Positions 55,131-64,000 of a DNA stretch of 64,000 bases are shown here, piece by piece. The notes beneath the pieces are model-generated. The model did not search any database. It was not told where the DNA came from and was given only the letters and a program-made list of their open reading frames with translations. Made by a program: the position numbers and the translations under genes. The stretch comes from Streptomyces sp. DSM 15324 (GTDB taxonomy: Bacteria; Actinomycetota; Actinomycetes; Streptomycetales; Streptomycetaceae). Location of the stretch: NCBI RefSeq assembly GCF_001514285.1, contig NZ_KQ949025.1, forward strand, positions 65,571 to 129,570. The letters run 5' to 3'. Each line of letters opens with the position of its first letter. Position 1 is the stretch's first letter.

Positions 55131-57500
55131 GTGACCATCGCGCCAGCCGATCCGGCCTCAGCGATCCAGCCGGACTTCGACGGTCCCGGTGCCGCGCTGC
55201 TGCGGACCCTGACCGAGCTGACCGCCGACCTCCCCGACGCCGACCCCGGTCGGGTCGCCGCCGCCGCGCTGCGCGGCCGCTCGGCGCGGGCGGACGAGAC
55301 GGAGCTGCGCGAGCTGGCCACGGAGGCGGCCGCCGGCCTGATCTCCGAGGACCCCGCCTACTCGAAGCTGGCCGCCCGGCTGCTGACGGTCTCCATCGCC
55401 GCCGAGGCCGCCTCCCAGGGCGTCACGTCCTTCACCGGGTCCGTCGCCGTCGGCCACCGCGAGGGGCTCGTCGCCGACCGCACCGCCGCGTTCGTACGGC
55501 TGCACGCGGACCGGCTGGACGCGCTGATCGACCCGGCCGCCGACGACCGCTTCGGCTACTTCGGGCTCCGCACGCTGCACAGCCGCTACCTGCTGCGCCA
55601 CCCCCTCACCCGGAAGGTCGTCGAGACGCCGCAGCACTTCCTGCTGCGTGTCGCGAGCGGTCTCGCCGAGGACGACACGGCCCGCTCCGTGGACGAGGTC
55701 GCCGCGCTCTACGGGCTCATGAGCCGGCTCGACTACCTGCCCTCCTCCCCCACGCTCTTCAACTCCGGCACCCGGCACCCCCAGATGTCGTCCTGCTACC
55801 TCCTCGACTCCCCGCTGGACGAGCTGGACTCGATCTACGACCGCTACCACCAGGTGGCCCGGCTGTCCAAGCACGCCGGCGGCATCGGGCTGTCGTACTC
55901 CCGCATCCGCTCGCGCGGTTCGCTGATCCGCGGCACCAACGGGCACTCCAACGGCATCGTGCCGTTCCTGAAGACCCTGGACGCCTCCGTCGCCGCCGTG
56001 AACCAGGGCGGGCGGCGCAAGGGCGCGGCCGCGGTCTACCTGGAGACCTGGCACTCCGACATCGAGGAGTTCCTGGAGCTGCGCGACAACACCGGTGAGG
56101 ACGCCCGCCGTACGCACAACCTGAACCTGGCGCACTGGATCCCGGACGAGTTCATGCGCCGGGTGAACGCCGACGGCCAGTGGTCGCTGTTCTCCCCCGC
56201 CGACGTGCCCGAGCTGGTCGACCTGTGGGGCGAGGAGTTCGACGCCGCGTACCGCAAGGCGGAGGCGGCCGGGCTCGCGAAGAAGACCATCCCGGCCCGT
56301 GATCTGTACGGCCGGATGATGCGGACCCTCGCGCAGACCGGCAACGGCTGGATGACCTTCAAGGACGCGGCCAACCGCACCGCCAACCAGACGGCGCTGC
56401 CGGGCCATGTCGTCCACTCCTCCAACCTCTGCACGGAGATCCTGGAGGTCACGGACGACGGCGAGACCGCGGTCTGCAACCTGGGTTCGGTGAACCTCGG
56501 CGCGTTCGTCGACCCGGCGACCGCCGATCTCGACTGGGAGCGGCTGGACGCCACCGTCCGCACCGCCGTCACCTTCCTGGACCGGGTCGTCGACATCAAC
56601 TTCTACCCGACCGAGCAGGCGGGCCGGTCCAACGCCAGGTGGCGTCCGGTGGGCCTGGGCGCGATGGGTCTGCAGGACGTCTTCTTCAAGCTGCGGCTTC
56701 CGTTCGACTCCGCCGAGGCGCGTGCGCTGTCGACGCGGATCGCCGAGCGGATCATGCTCGCCGCGTACGAGGCCTCCGCCGGCCTCGCCGAGCGCAGCGG
56801 CCCGCTGCCGGCCTGGGAGAAGACCCGTACCGCGCAGGGCGTGCTGCACCCCGACCACTACGGCGTGGAGTTCACCTGGCCGGAGCGCTGGGCGGCGCTG
56901 CGCGCGCGGATCGCGACGACGGGCCTGCGCAACAGCCTGCTCCTCGCCATCGCGCCGACCGCCACCATCGCCTCCATCGCGGGCGTCTACGAGTGCATCG
57001 AGCCGCAGGTGTCCAACCTGTTCAAGCGCGAGACGCTCTCCGGTGAGTTCCTCCAGGTCAACTCGTACCTCGTACAGGACCTCAAGGAGCTGGGCGTGTG
57101 GGACGCGCGTACCCGGGAGGCGCTGCGCGAGTCCAACGGCTCGGTGCAGGACTTCGCGTGGATCCCGGCGGACGTACGGGCCCTGTACCGGACGGCGTGG
57201 GAGATCCCGCAGCGCGGCCTGATCGACATGGCCGCGGCCCGCACCCCGTACCTGGACCAGTCGCAGTCGCTGAACCTGTTCCTGGAGACGCCGACCATCG
57301 GCAAGCTCTCCTCGATGTACGCGTACGCCTGGAAGTCGGGCCTGAAGACGACGTACTACCTGCGTTCGCGTCCGGCGACCCGGATCGCCCGGGCCGCCCA
57401 GGCGCAGACGCCGACCACCATCCCGGTGCAGCAGACGGCCGACCCCGACGCCGTCGCCTGCTCCCTCGAGAACCCCGAGTCCTGCGAGGCCTGCCAGTAA
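55131..57500 (+). CDS. nrdA: class I ribonucleotide reductase large subunit
   Basis: 789 residues. The protein reduces ribonucleotides to deoxyribonucleotides with NrdB. Active-site cysteines are Cys222 (MSSCYLLD), Cys434 (NLCTEI, the thiyl radical) and Cys449 (CNLGSVNL). C-terminal CEACQ supplies the redox pair Cys785/Cys788 for thioredoxin. An N-terminal region of about 110 residues includes a short ATP-cone-like part. The GTG at 55131 follows GAGGGAGAG. The frame is open to 54855 but that lies in the riboswitch. It overlaps nrdB by 1 bp (TAATG). Confidence 0.96.
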   Translation: MTIAPADPASAIQPDFDGPGAALLRTLTELTADLPDADPGRVAAAALRGRSARADETELRELATEAAAGLISEDPAYSKLAARLLTVSIAAEAASQGVTSFTGSVAVGHREGLVADRTAAFVRLHADRLDALIDPAADDRFGYFGLRTLHSRYLLRHPLTRKVVETPQHFLLRVASGLAEDDTARSVDEVAALYGLMSRLDYLPSSPTLFNSGTRHPQMSSCYLLDSPLDELDSIYDRYHQVARLSKHAGGIGLSYSRIRSRGSLIRGTNGHSNGIVPFLKTLDASVAAVNQGGRRKGAAAVYLETWHSDIEEFLELRDNTGEDARRTHNLNLAHWIPDEFMRRVNADGQWSLFSPADVPELVDLWGEEFDAAYRKAEAAGLAKKTIPARDLYGRMMRTLAQTGNGWMTFKDAANRTANQTALPGHVVHSSNLCTEILEVTDDGETAVCNLGSVNLGAFVDPATADLDWERLDATVRTAVTFLDRVVDINFYPTEQAGRSNARWRPVGLGAMGLQDVFFKLRLPFDSAEARALSTRIAERIMLAAYEASAGLAERSGPLPAWEKTRTAQGVLHPDHYGVEFTWPERWAALRARIATTGLRNSLLLAIAPTATIASIAGVYECIEPQVSNLFKRETLSGEFLQVNSYLVQDLKELGVWDARTREALRESNGSVQDFAWIPADVRALYRTAWEIPQRGLIDMAAARTPYLDQSQSLNLFLETPTIGKLSSMYAYAWKSGLKTTYYLRSRPATRIARAAQAQTPTTIPVQQTADPDAVACSLENPESCEACQ

Positions 57501-58510
57501 TGCCCAGCAACAAGAACCTGCTCGACCCCGGCTTCGAGCTGACGCTGCGCCCCATGCGCTACCCCGACTTCTACGAGCGCTACCGGGACGCCATCAAGAA
57601 CACCTGGACCGTGGAGGAGGTCGACCTCCACTCGGACGTCGCCGACCTCGCCAAGCTGTCCCCGATGGAGCAGCACCTGATCGGCCGGCTGGTCGCCTTC
57701 TTCGCGACGGGCGACTCGATCGTGGCGAACAACCTGGTGCTGACGCTGTACAAGCACATCAACTCCCCCGAGGCGCGCCTGTACCTGAGCCGGCAGCTCT
57801 TCGAGGAGGCCGTCCACGTCCAGTTCTATCTGACGCTGCTGGACACCTATCTGCCCGACCCGGACGACCGGGCGGCCGCCTTCGCGGCGGTCGAGAACAT
57901 CCCGTCGATCCGCGAGAAGGCGGAGTTCTGCTTCAAGTGGATCGACGAGGTCGAGAAGATCGACCGCCTGGAGTCGCAGGCCGACCGCCGCCGCTTCCTG
58001 CTGAACCTGATCTGCTTCGCCGCGTGCATCGAGGGCCTGTTCTTCTACGGCGCCTTCGCCTACGTCTACTGGTTCCGCAGCCGGGGTCTGCTGCACGGTC
58101 TCGCCACCGGCACCAACTGGGTGTTCCGCGACGAGACCATGCACATGAGCTTCGCGTTCGACATCGTCGACACGGTCCGCAAGGAGGAGCCGGAGCTGTT
58201 CGACGAGCAGCTCCGGCAGCAGGTCACGGACATGCTCCGGGAGGCCGTCGAGGCGGAGCTCCAGTTCGCGCGGGACCTGTGCGGCGACGGACTGCCGGGC
58301 ATGAACACCGACTCGATGCGGCAGTACCTGGAGTGCGTCGCCGACCAGCGCCTCACGCGGCTGGGCTTCGCCCCGGTGTACGGCTCGGAGAACCCGTTCT
58401 CCTTCATGGAGCTCCAGGGCGTCCAGGAGCTGACCAACTTCTTCGAGCGGCGTCCGTCGGCGTACCAGGTGGCCGTGGAGGGCACGGTCGACCTGGACGA
58501 GGACTTCTGA
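57500..58510 (+). CDS. nrdB: class I ribonucleotide reductase small subunit
   Basis: 336 residues, ferritin-like diiron protein that generates the radical. His106 and Tyr110 lie in FEEAVHVQFY, so the radical tyrosine is present as in tyrosyl-radical enzymes. Second-half iron ligands are in FRDETMHMSF. It is translationally coupled to nrdA. The region before the next gene is too short for nrdS, the AraC-like gene reported to follow nrdAB in some Streptomyces. Confidence 0.96.
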   Translation: MPSNKNLLDPGFELTLRPMRYPDFYERYRDAIKNTWTVEEVDLHSDVADLAKLSPMEQHLIGRLVAFFATGDSIVANNLVLTLYKHINSPEARLYLSRQLFEEAVHVQFYLTLLDTYLPDPDDRAAAFAAVENIPSIREKAEFCFKWIDEVEKIDRLESQADRRRFLLNLICFAACIEGLFFYGAFAYVYWFRSRGLLHGLATGTNWVFRDETMHMSFAFDIVDTVRKEEPELFDEQLRQQVTDMLREAVEAELQFARDLCGDGLPGMNTDSMRQYLECVADQRLTRLGFAPVYGSENPFSFMELQGVQELTNFFERRPSAYQVAVEGTVDLDEDF

Positions 58511-58536
58511 CCCTCGGCTCGCTTCGGGGGTCGCCT

Positions 58537-58759
58537 CAGGTCGCCTCACTGTGGTGGGCGGTGCCGGCGTTCTTGTACTGGAGCCCGACCTCCTGATGAC
58601 CGTGGTGAGGCCGGAGGCGCGCTTGACCTTGTACTCGGCGATGTGGTCGGAGATCCAGTAGTCGCCGTCCTTCGCCTTGCCCTCGGCGTGCGCCCCCGTG
58701 GCCGCCACCAGCACGAGGGCCGCGGCTCCAACTGCCGCGGCCCCTACCGCTCTTCGCAT
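58537..58759 (-). pseudogene. small secreted protein gene with an apparent frameshift
   Basis: The ATG at 58759 with GGGGAGG opens a clean Sec signal peptide (MRRAVGAAAVGAAALVLVAA, cleavage near AHA) and about 25 mature residues (KAKDGDYWISDHIAEYKVKR). In that frame no stop occurs before running antisense through nrdB. A +1 shift near 58600 instead gives QEVGLQYKNAGTAHHSEAT and a stop at 58537, which reads like the true C-terminus (about 73 residues). One extra base is implied. Function unknown. Confidence 0.5.
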
Positions 58760-58832
58760 GGTCCTCCCCTTGTCCTTCGGTCAGGAGAGGCTGTCGGCGG
58801 ACCTTCCGGGGGCGGCGGGCCCCCGCGCGCTC

Positions 58833-60203
58833 TCACCCCGGCAGCGCCCGCACCCGCAGTCGGCGCGGGCGGAGCGTGATGCCTATGTGCGTGCGGTGGT
58901 CGGAGCCGGGCGCGGGCTCGAAGCGGAACGCGCTCGCCGCCACCGCGGTGATCAGGGTCAGTGCGGCCATCGAGAAGTGGTCGCTCGGGCACTTCCGGTT
59001 GCCGACGCCGAACGGCGACATGGCGTACTTCGGCACCGCGGCGGAGTGACCGGGCAGCCAGCGGTCGGGATCGAACTCCTCGTTCCGTGCGAACGAACGC
59101 GGATCGCGCTGGATCGCGTACGGGCTGTAGACGATGTCCGCACCGGCCGGAATGCGGTATCCGCCGAGCCTGGTGTCGGTCACCGCGCGCCGGGTCAATA
59201 TCCATACGGCGGGATACAGCCGCATGGTCTCGACCACCACATTGGCCGTGTGCCGGAGCTTTCGGACGTCGTCGAATGCGACCCGCCGGTCACCGACGAC
59301 TTTTTTCACCTCGGCGCGGATCTTGTCCACTTGATCCGGATGCTCGGTGAGGACGTGGAGCAGCGACATGACCACGGAACCGGCGGTTTCGCTGCCCGGG
59401 GTCAGTATCGCCACGACCTGGTCGTGGATCTCCTGTTCCCCGATGGGATCGCCATTCTCGTCCTCGGCCTCCAGCAAAGCCGTCAGCAAATCGTCCGGCT
59501 TTTGACCGGATGCCCGCCGCTCGGCGATGATCTCGTCGACCAGCCGGTGGAGATCGGCCAGTGCGCGGTTGAATTCGCGGTTGGCCGGAATCGGTAGCCG
59601 ATAAAGGGGTCCGAGGGGGAGCACCATGCGCTGGTACATCCCGGCGAACAGGGTGGCGAGCGCGGAGGTGATGCGCTCGGACCGGCTGTCCATGTAGGTG
59701 CCGCGCATCAGACAGCGGGCGGAGATGCGCACCGACACCCGGAAGCCCTCGGCGGTGGCGTCGAGGACCTCACCGCGGCTCCAGCGTTCGACGAGCGCGT
59801 ACGCCTCCTCCTCCATGACCGGCCCGTAGGCGGGGAGGGCGTCGAGCCGGAACGCGGGCTGGATGGTGCGTCGCTGGCGTCGGTGGAGCGGGCCGTTGGC
59901 GGTGGCCACGCCCTCCTTGCCGAGCAGGCTCTCCAGGGACTCCCACAGTGGTCCGGAGATGATGTAGTCCGGGCTGAGGGCCAGTTCCCCGGTGAGTTCG
60001 GGCGCGGTGACGGCGTACACCGTCTTGGGGCCGAGCCGGAGGCGGACCACGTCCCCGTGGTCGCGCAGCTGTTCGAGGAAGGCCAGTGGGCCGCGGGCCA
60101 GCCTCCAGCCGTGGCCGAGGAGCGGGACCCCGCCGCCGGCCAGGGGTGGTTCCTGCGGTGCCGTGGCCCCGGAGGACTCGGGTTTCACCGATTCGACGGT
60201 CAT
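58833..60203 (-). CDS. cyp170A1: cytochrome P450 CYP170A-type, albaflavenone synthase
   Basis: 456 residues. The I-helix segment is [11 protein letters not shown], the ExxR motif ETMR (325-328), and the heme loop [13 protein letters not shown] with Cys405. The residue two after the Cys is Ser instead of the usual Gly. DDLLTALLE (237-245) resembles the terpene-synthase-like metal motif behind the reported moonlighting farnesene synthase activity. It oxidises epi-isozizaene to albaflavenone. The ATG at 60203 overlaps the end of the terpene synthase gene, so the pair is coupled. Confidence 0.94.
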   Translation of the reverse strand: MTVESVKPESSGATAPQEPPLAGGGVPLLGHGWRLARGPLAFLEQLRDHGDVVRLRLGPKTVYAVTAPELTGELALSPDYIISGPLWESLESLLGKEGVATANGPLHRRQRRTIQPAFRLDALPAYGPVMEEEAYALVERWSRGEVLDATAEGFRVSVRISARCLMRGTYMDSRSERITSALATLFAGMYQRMVLPLGPLYRLPIPANREFNRALADLHRLVDEIIAERRASGQKPDDLLTALLEAEDENGDPIGEQEIHDQVVAILTPGSETAGSVVMSLLHVLTEHPDQVDKIRAEVKKVVGDRRVAFDDVRKLRHTANVVVETMRLYPAVWILTRRAVTDTRLGGYRIPAGADIVYSPYAIQRDPRSFARNEEFDPDRWLPGHSAAVPKYAMSPFGVGNRKCPSDHFSMAALTLITAVAASAFRFEPAPGSDHRTHIGITLRPRRLRVRALPG

Positions 60204-61297
60204 TTCTCACCTGCCGCTTCGTTGTTGACGTACGGGGGCGTGGACCGGTCGTCCCAGCTGTCGACCGTGTACCGGCCGGACTCGTGGTGGAACCAGTAGA
60301 CGGAACTGAACCAGTTCCGCATGTTCGCGAGGCAGGCCCGTACGGCGGCACCGAGTTCTTTTCCGTGGACCGTCCCGTCGGCGAGCCGGTCGGCCAGCCG
60401 TAAGACGTCCTTCTCGACGTCGATGAATCCGGATATGCATTCCTCGACGCGCCGTCGTACTTCGTCCACCGCTTCTTCGAGAGTCAGCCCCTCGTGGGTG
60501 ATGAGGCTGATTCCGAGATTGTGCACCTCATCGCCCGCTATTTCCTTGGGGAGCGAGCAGAGGTCGTTGTACCAGGCGGCGAACTCCTGGCTCAGCAGGG
60601 CCGCCTTTCGAAAGGAAGGGTGTTTCCTTACCGCGTCCGGCAGTTCGCATCCGGCACTCAGCTCCAAGAGGTCGGTCCAGATCCAGTGCGCAAAGGTGAG
60701 CCGGCGCAGCGCCAGATATTCGTCGACCGGGGGGACCCGCCCCTGGAGACGATTGCGGAATTCCCGGTGGTACGCCTCGATCACGGCGTGGAAGTGGCGC
60801 CTGAACCGCGCGTTCCAGGTGCCGGGAAGGAACGCGAACAAACGGCCCGCGCTGTCCGCGAGCCCGGCCACCAGCGGGTCGGGATGGCGCAGGTGGGCCG
60901 CCGGGGCGTCCAGCGCCGCGTGCAACCGGAACCTGAGCCGGCGCCACTGCGCGGTACGTCCGTGGACGACGTCGCGGTCGTGCCGGTCGTCCCAGACGAA
61001 GAACCATGCGCTGTAGTCGGCTATGGCCTGGAGAACCTCCTCGGAGGCACCCAGGTAGTAGCCCGCCATCAGATCCGTGTAGCACAGTCCGTCGGCATAT
61101 TCTGCGACCTTGTCCGCCGGCATGAGGCCTTTTTCCAGCAGCCAGGAGCGGGTCTTCTCCTGCAACCGGGGCCAATACGGATGCAGATGCCGGGGAAAGG
61201 CCGCCTCGATGACCGGAAGAGAGAGCGAGGGCGGAACCGTTGGTGCGGCCACCCTCACCATGGTGCGGTATGTGGTGCTGTATGGGAAAGCTGGCAC
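60200..61297 (-). CDS. epi-isozizaene synthase (sesquiterpene cyclase)
   Basis: 365 residues, class I terpene cyclase. The metal-binding motifs are DDRHD (103-107) and NDLCSLPKE (244-252), and the C-terminal [18 protein letters not shown] carries the RY pair. It cyclises farnesyl diphosphate to epi-isozizaene. The GTG at 61297 is chosen because GAGAGGGG precedes it and the N-terminus VPAFPYSTT parallels the recalled S. coelicolor start. TTG at 61303 is less likely. The downstream coupled P450 completes albaflavenone synthesis. Confidence 0.95.
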   Translation of the reverse strand: MPAFPYSTTYRTMVRVAAPTVPPSLSLPVIEAAFPRHLHPYWPRLQEKTRSWLLEKGLMPADKVAEYADGLCYTDLMAGYYLGASEEVLQAIADYSAWFFVWDDRHDRDVVHGRTAQWRRLRFRLHAALDAPAAHLRHPDPLVAGLADSAGRLFAFLPGTWNARFRRHFHAVIEAYHREFRNRLQGRVPPVDEYLALRRLTFAHWIWTDLLELSAGCELPDAVRKHPSFRKAALLSQEFAAWYNDLCSLPKEIAGDEVHNLGISLITHEGLTLEEAVDEVRRRVEECISGFIDVEKDVLRLADRLADGTVHGKELGAAVRACLANMRNWFSSVYWFHHESGRYTVDSWDDRSTPPYVNNEAAGEK

Positions 61298-61517
61298 GAA
61301 CAACCCCTCTCAGCCGCCAGTGGGCAACACGCCCCTCCCGCCGTGCCGGGCGCGCGCCGTTGCGTATCCCGCGCTTCCCATTCAGCACCACAAGTGACCG
61401 CTATGGGAACGGATTTGCTTCATTCACTACCTCGACCCACTGAGATTCCACCCTACGGTGACTGGTAATGGATCAGCGGATGTGCATAAGCGATCGAACA
61501 TGGGTCGGGCATACGAA

Positions 61518-61552
61518 CGACGCCCGGCCGGGAGGTTCCGGGCCGGGCGTCG
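61518..61552 (-). terminator. terminator after peptide deformylase gene
   Basis: ACGACGCCCGGCC and GGCCGGGCGTCGT are perfect 13-bp arms around a short loop, 19 bp past the def stop. It separates def from the terpene operon. Confidence 0.88.
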
Positions 61553-61570
61553 TGGGCGAGGTGGCGTGGT

Positions 61571-62221
61571 TCAGCCGTTGGCGACCACGGGGTAACGGGG
61601 TTCGTTCTCGGCCATCTGCCGCAGGGCGTCCTTGCGTTCACGCTTGGACAGCCGGTCGATGTACAGGTACCCGTAGAGGTGATCGGTCTCGTGCTGCAAA
61701 CACCGAGCGAAGTACCCGGTGCCCCGCACCTTGATCGGGTTGCCCCGCTCGTCCTGCCCGGTCACCTCGGCGTAGTCGGGCCGGGCGAGCGGCGCGTAGG
61801 CCGTGGGAACGGACAGACAGCCCTCGTTGCTGTCGTCCAGCCGGCGCCGGTCGGCGGGCAGTTCGACCAGCTTGGGGTTGCAGACGACCCCGACGTGCCG
61901 GGCGCCCTCGTCGTCGGGGCAGTCGTAGACGAAGACCTTCAGGTCGACACCGATCTGGTTGGCCGCCAGGCCCACGCCCTCGGCGGTGCGCTGCGAGGCG
62001 AACATGTCGTCGACCAGCTGCCGCAGCTCGTCGTCGAACACGGTGACGTCCTTGCACTCCTTGTGCAGCACCGGGTTCCCGACGACGGTGATGGGCCGCG
62101 AGGTACCGCGCTCCCGGTACGCCTGTTCCCGCTCCTCGGTGTCCTCGACGTCGATGACGAAGCCCTCGTCGTCCACGGGGAGCACGCCCGCGTGCTGCTG
62201 ATCGGTGTCCTGCTGCGCCAT
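61571..62221 (-). CDS. def: peptide deformylase
   Basis: 216 residues. It removes the formyl group from nascent proteins. All three motifs are visible: [17 protein letters not shown] (metal Cys) and QHETDHLYG (HExxH metal His pair and catalytic Glu). An approximately 40-residue acidic N-terminal extension precedes the core, longer than in E. coli. The ATG at 62221 (MAQQDTDQQ) is used; seven upstream in-frame residues are possible. Streptomyces carries several deformylases; this is the one beside the albaflavenone genes. Confidence 0.95.
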   Translation of the reverse strand: MAQQDTDQQHAGVLPVDDEGFVIDVEDTEEREQAYRERGTSRPITVVGNPVLHKECKDVTVFDDELRQLVDDMFASQRTAEGVGLAANQIGVDLKVFVYDCPDDEGARHVGVVCNPKLVELPADRRRLDDSNEGCLSVPTAYAPLARPDYAEVTGQDERGNPIKVRGTGYFARCLQHETDHLYGYLYIDRLSKRERKDALRQMAENEPRYPVVANG

Positions 62222-62280
62222 GACCGACGATGCCTTCCTCAAAAACCAGGGGTGATGTTGCGGATACAGGGTACGTGGAC

Positions 62281-62357
62281 GCGCCCTTCAGGGGCGCGGG
62301 GCGGTTTCGGTATGCGGCTCCTCCGGGGGGCGCGACCAGCCACGACGGAGCCGCAGC
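62281..62357. repeat. Streptomyces-type dispersed intergenic repeat, copy 2 (variant)
   Basis: The block has GCGCCCTTCAGGGGCGC, then GGGGGCGCGACCAGCCACGA and GAGCCGCAGCC, the same plan as 52388-52441. It carries an inserted segment whose TGCGGCTCC (62313) pairs with GGAGCCGCA (62348). It lies just after the TPR gene stop and could terminate that transcript. Confidence 0.55.
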
Positions 62358-62369
62358 CGAAGAACGACC

Positions 62370-63350
62370 TCAGCACACCTCTTCCAGATCCCGCCAATCC
62401 CTGGAATCAGGGCTGTCGGCGACCCAGCCGTCCAGCAACCCCCGCACCAGCCCGGCCGGCGCGGCCACCCCGCACTCCCGCTCCGGCACCCACAACTGCC
62501 CGTCCGTGCGATGCCCCAGCGGCCCCGGATGTCCCGGCTCACTGTGATCATGCGGATCCAGGTGCTCCCCGTCGCCCTCGTCCGACGGCATCCGTGACTC
62601 CGAGCACATCCGGCACAGCAGACGCACCGACGACGACCAGTCCTCCGCGGCGAACCCGGCGTCCGCGGCCAGCTGCTCCAGCGCGTCCCGGTCCGCCTCC
62701 GTCGCCGCCTCCAGCAGGACGACCCAGGTCGGCACGGGCGACGGCGCCCACAGCTCGATCTCGTCGAAGACGGGGTAGGAGTGCCCGGCGGCCGTGGTCC
62801 GCTCGCCGTGCGGCACGCCGTCGTGCAGGACGACCTCGCCCCAGCGCCGCCCGGACGACGGCAGCGGGATCGACAGCACCTCCATCCGGGCGGGGTCCAG
62901 CCGCCGCCCCCACACCACCTCGGCCTCCCCCTCCGGGGACAGCCGTACGGCGGCGCTGCCCAGCTCCATCCCGACGGGCTCGCCGGAACCGATGCCGCTG
63001 CCGGGCACGTGCAGCCCGTACGCCTGCCAGGCACGGCGGGCCAGCGGCCAGTCCTGGAGCGCGGTGGCGGCGATACCGACGTTCCACCAGTCGGGTGCGC
63101 CGGTTTCTCGGTCCAGCAGCGCGACGGCCCGCAGGCCGGCGGTACGGGCCTGTTCCCAGTCGTGCCGGAACTTGTGCAGCAGGGCGAGGTTGAACCAGGA
63201 CTCCGACAGCCAGGGCTCCAGGTCGGCGGCACGTGTCAGCAGTGCGCCCGCGTCCTCGTAGCGTCCGTCGCCGATGAGCGTGAACGCGCGGTCCGTGGCC
63301 TGCCGCCAGGAAGCGGAGGGCCGGTGCCGTCCCTTGCCGAAGATCCTCAC
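62370..63350 (-). CDS. TPR-containing hypothetical protein
   Basis: 326 residues. An N-terminal tetratricopeptide-like region (about 18-110; GRYEDAGALLTRAADLEPWLSESWFNLALLH) is followed by an alpha/beta region with VVWGRRLDPARMEVLSIPLP. A Cys-x2-Cys (LLCRMC) and His-rich DPHDHSEPGH follow, then ECGVA. A scaffold or regulatory role is likely, but no enzyme motif was recognised. The GTG at 63350 (VRIFGKGRHRP) is preferred; the frame is open to 63452. Its RBS is GGCGGGAA. Confidence 0.78.
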   Translation of the reverse strand: MRIFGKGRHRPSASWRQATDRAFTLIGDGRYEDAGALLTRAADLEPWLSESWFNLALLHKFRHDWEQARTAGLRAVALLDRETGAPDWWNVGIAATALQDWPLARRAWQAYGLHVPGSGIGSGEPVGMELGSAAVRLSPEGEAEVVWGRRLDPARMEVLSIPLPSSGRRWGEVVLHDGVPHGERTTAAGHSYPVFDEIELWAPSPVPTWVVLLEAATEADRDALEQLAADAGFAAEDWSSSVRLLCRMCSESRMPSDEGDGEHLDPHDHSEPGHPGPLGHRTDGQLWVPERECGVAAPAGLVRGLLDGWVADSPDSRDWRDLEEVC

Positions 63351-63455
63351 GATTCCCGCCTGCCAGTTCCGTTCAGTGGGCTGGCCAGTGCCCCCGGACA
63401 CTCTCTCCCTCGCATCCAACCACGTGCGGCTGGGAGGGCGCTCATTACCCATGGG

Positions 63456-64000
63456 TTACCCACCCCCGGGCAGGGTCAGACAGTCGCGGCACAGCACCCT
63501 GGCCAGCGCCTCGACGACCTCCGGGGCATACTCCCCGCCGGTGCCCAGACGCAGTTCCTCCAGGGCGGCGAGGGGGCCGCCCGGCCCGGTTCCCTGCACC
63601 TTCTCCTCGTAGGCGTTCACCACCCGGACGATGCGGGCGGCCGGCGGCTGCTCGGGATAGGGGTCGGCCTGCCGCTCGACGACCGCCGCGACCTGGGCAC
63701 CCGCCCCGGTCTGGCGGACGACGGCCCCGCCCAGAAGCGCGATCCGGCGCTGCTCGGCCGCGGGAAGGCCGCAGGTGGCGCCGGCCGGGACCGGGTCGAC
63801 CAGGCTGAGCTGACCGATGTCGTGCATGAGGGCCGCGTACTCCAGGACGGTCAGCTCCGCCTCCGGCAGCCCGAGGTCCCGGCCCACGGCCTGGCTGAGG
63901 GCGGCGACCCGGCGGGCGTGCCCGGCCGGGGTGTAGCCGGCGATCTCGGTGGCGCGGGCGAGGGAGACGATGGTCTGCCGGTTGGTGGCGCGGACCGCGG
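63456..64000 (-). CDS. HD-domain (metal-dependent phosphohydrolase-type) protein, partial
   Basis: The gene enters from the right edge; only the C-terminal 180 residues are visible. HARRVAALSQ, LEYAALMHDIGQLSL and later helices resemble an HD/HD-GYP domain, with the His and His-Asp pair available for metals. The GYP triplet was not seen. The GTG at 63887 is internal, because the upstream translation (TEIAGYTPAGHARRVA) is clearly part of the same domain. Cyclic-di-GMP or nucleotide hydrolysis is possible but unproven. Confidence 0.82.
   Translation of the reverse strand, partial: AVRATNRQTIVSLARATEIAGYTPAGHARRVAALSQAVGRDLGLPEAELTVLEYAALMHDIGQLSLVDPVPAGATCGLPAAEQRRIALLGGAVVRQTGAGAQVAAVVERQADPYPEQPPAARIVRVVNAYEEKVQGTGPGGPLAALEELRLGTGGEYAPEVVEALARVLCRDCLTLPGGG

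Overview
The window is high-GC actinobacterial DNA and almost certainly part of a Streptomyces chromosome core. Codons end in G or C, GTG starts are frequent, and stop/start overlaps (ATGA, GTGA) are common. It carries Streptomyces hallmark genes: dasR-dasABC, nickel SOD with its maturation peptidase, a sigH-type stress sigma operon, wblE, an EshA-like protein, epi-isozizaene synthase with CYP170A, and a B12-riboswitch-controlled class I ribonucleotide reductase. From memory, the order is that of the S. coelicolor SCO5285-SCO5220 region in descending order. No rRNA, tRNA, CRISPR array, phage or insertion sequence was seen.

Layout. 0-3.2 kb: MarR regulator and Lon protease behind an HspR-type (HAIR) operator. 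3.4-8.4 kb: a conserved hypothetical, then a tightly overlapping operon of ECF sigma factor, membrane protein, zinc-finger anti-sigma/membrane fusion and ABC ATPase. 8.4-12 kb: rhomboid-like protein, methyltransferase-like protein and a two-component system. 12.3-16.1 kb: the giant multifunctional 2-oxoglutarate dehydrogenase/decarboxylase. 16.2-20.5 kb: small DUF6104-type protein, DUF4097/PadR pair, Clp-N/HTH pair with twin palindromic operators, quinone reductase. 20.7-25.3 kb: malic enzyme and a polar amino acid ABC transporter. 25.3-32 kb: methyltransferase, CGNR regulator, sodX/sodN, an acyltransferase-aminotransferase fusion coupled to a CdsA-like enzyme, and small proteins. 32.1-35.7 kb: a Family 2B encapsulin-like (EshA) shell gene translationally coupled to a polyprenyl synthase, with a divergent D-cysteine desulfhydrase-like gene. 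35.7-41.6 kb: Na+/H+ antiporter, UBP zinc finger, anti-sigma/sigH, lipid kinase, wblE. 41.8-50.4 kb: PdtaS-like kinase and the N-acetylglucosamine/chitobiose regulon (nagB, nagZ-like, dasABC, dasR) with several DasR (dre) sites. 50.5-54.8 kb: DUF3311/sodium symporter pair, a probably frameshifted hypothetical gene and an acetyltransferase. 54.8-58.5 kb: NrdR boxes, cobalamin riboswitch, nrdA, nrdB. 58.5-61.3 kb: a small disrupted secreted-protein gene and the albaflavenone pair. 61.5-64 kb: peptide deformylase, a TPR protein and a partial HD-domain gene.

The genes combine central carbon metabolism, stress and developmental control, aminosugar sensing, dNTP supply and terpene metabolism. The most interesting units are the encapsulin/polyprenyl synthase pair, the FeeM-like acyltransferase-aminotransferase + CdsA pair, and the sigma factor operon whose anti-sigma zinc finger is built into a membrane component of an ABC system.
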